Positions 4,349-5,214 of a stretch of 5,214 nucleotides of DNA are shown piece after piece. Below the pieces are notes generated by a model that was not told the origin of the DNA, did no database searches, and worked only from the letters and a program-made list of their open reading frames with translations. The DNA is from JAOUJD01 sp964353935 (GTDB lineage: Bacteria; Pseudomonadota; Gammaproteobacteria; Burkholderiales; Burkholderiaceae_F), in the NCBI GenBank assembly GCA_964353935.1, contig CAYGXL010000183.1, positions 1 to 5,214 on the forward strand. Direction: 5' to 3'. The position numbers and the translations under genes were made by a program. Each line of letters begins with the position of its first letter. The stretch's first letter is position 1.

Positions 4349-5214
4349 ATGATCCAGGCGTTCACCCACGTCGCCGTCTTCGGAAAGCCGCGCGCGGAAG
4401 GCATCCGCGAGCCGCTGCTCGAGATCGCCCGTGTCGTGGAAAGCGCCGGCGGCCAGGTGATGTTCGACCTCGCCACGGCCGAGAACATCGGCTCGGGGGA
4501 GCGCGCGGGCTACACGGTGCACGCGATCGGCAAGCAGGCCGACGTCGCCATCGTGCTCGGCGGCGACGGCACGATGCTCGGCATCGCACGCGAGCTGGCG
4601 CCCTTCCGGGTGCCGCTGATCGGCATCAACCACGGCCGGCTCGGCTTCATGACCGACATCGCGCTCGACCAGGTGGCCGAGGTGCTGGTGCCGATGCTGC
4701 GCGGCGCCTACGAAACCGACCGGCGGATGCTGCTGGACGCCGAAGTGCGGCGCCAGGGCCGGGTGGCCCATCACGCCATCGCGCTGAACGACGTGGTGAT
4801 CTCGCGCGGCGTGGCGGGCGGGATGGTCGAGTACACGGTGCGGGTGGACGGCGTCACGATGTACAACCAGCGCGCCGACGGCGTGATCGTCTCCACACCC
4901 ACCGGCTCCACCGCCTACGCTCTGTCGGCCAACGGGCCGATCCTGTATCCGACGCTGGCCGGCCTGCTGCTGGTGCCGGTCGCCCCGCAGACGCTGTCGA
5001 ACCGCCCCATCGTGCTGGCCGACGACGTCGTGGTCGAGATCGAGATCACCGACGTGCGCGACGCCAGCGCGCACTTCGACATGCAGACGTACTCGCACCT
5101 CTCGCCCGGCGACGTCGTGAGGGTGAAGCGCGGGGCCGACACCGTCACGCTGCTGCATCCGGTCGGCTACAACTTCTTCGCCACGCTGCGGCAGAAGCTG
5201 CACTGGAGCGTGAT
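4349..5214 (+). CDS. nadK: NAD kinase NadK (3' end just outside window)
   Basis: NadK phosphorylates NAD+ with ATP (or polyphosphate in some members) to make NADP+, in the cytosol. The window holds 288 codons plus two bases; E. coli NadK has 292 residues, so only a few residues are missing. Motifs: LGGDGTML (70-77, with catalytic D73), GINHGRLGFMTD (92-103), ALNDVV (145-150), DGVIVSTPTGSTAYALSANG (177-196) and LSNRPIVL (216-223). From memory the alignment to E. coli NadK is gap-free through these motifs. R175 falls at the position reported to favour NAD+ over NADH in the E. coli enzyme. This agreement supports the ATG at 4349 over an in-frame ATG at 4322. Two deviations: H214 of the E. coli PHTLS motif is Gln here, and AGGPI is ANGPI. 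There is no ribosome site at normal distance. It diverges from hrcA. Confidence 0.95.
   Translation, partial: MIQAFTHVAVFGKPRAEGIREPLLEIARVVESAGGQVMFDLATAENIGSGERAGYTVHAIGKQADVAIVLGGDGTMLGIARELAPFRVPLIGINHGRLGFMTDIALDQVAEVLVPMLRGAYETDRRMLLDAEVRRQGRVAHHAIALNDVVISRGVAGGMVEYTVRVDGVTMYNQRADGVIVSTPTGSTAYALSANGPILYPTLAGLLLVPVAPQTLSNRPIVLADDVVVEIEITDVRDASAHFDMQTYSHLSPGDVVRVKRGADTVTLLHPVGYNFFATLRQKLHWSV

Noticed and set aside
4268..5203. 311-codon minus-strand frame opposite nadK
   Set aside because: His/Asp/Val-rich shadow of nadK; the plus strand carries all NAD kinase motifs.
1..5214. tRNA, rRNA, CRISPR array or insertion sequence
   Set aside because: No cloverleaf, rRNA-like sequence, regularly spaced identical repeats, transposase or target-site duplication was found by eye; the palindrome has no encoded transposase.

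Overview
The window is GC-rich (roughly 70% by eye) and looks like chromosomal DNA of a betaproteobacterium (Burkholderiales, Rhodocyclales or Nitrosomonadales type). The evidence is the gene set (hrcA, hemH, grpE, dnaK on one strand with nadK divergent from hrcA) and the wording of the proteins, for example the HrcA start MLDDRSRRVLKTLIERYIADGQPVG and the HemH segment SDPRVVEIPRLVWWPILHG, written here only as family recognition. The window starts inside dnaK and ends a few codons before the end of nadK.

Layout. 1-126 (-): first 42 codons of dnaK. 209-760 (-): grpE, with a convincing sigma-32 heat-shock promoter at 802-832. 1010-1357 (+): a small one-TM protein with a GTG start. It resembles a glycine-zipper 2TM envelope protein that lacks the zipper. 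1358-1405: a nested hairpin filling the whole gap between this gene and the convergent hemH. 1405-2517 (-): hemH, ferrochelatase. 2518-3242: a 725-nt stretch with no credible gene. Its core, about 2603-3200, is a giant imperfect palindrome made of four copies of a three-block repeat in alternating orientation. It lies between a candidate hrcA terminator (3202-3233) and a candidate hemH promoter (2564-2569). 3243-4259 (-): hrcA. 4260-4348: a compact divergent promoter region. 4349-5214 (+): nadK, lacking only its last few codons.

How the genes fit together. GrpE and DnaK form the Hsp70 machine and are probably co-transcribed under sigma-32. HrcA is the CIRCE-binding heat-shock repressor, but no CIRCE operator is visible in this window, so its targets (classically groESL) must lie elsewhere. 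HemH (last step of heme synthesis) and NadK (NADP supply) are metabolic neighbours that often accompany hrcA in this group.

The most unusual observations are: (1) the roughly 600-bp hierarchical palindrome between hrcA and hemH; (2) the mirror-image CATAAT-N7-ATG arrangement of hrcA and nadK, suggesting two leaderless transcripts around a central inverted repeat; (3) the zipper-less small membrane protein; (4) the hairpin that exactly fills the convergent gap.
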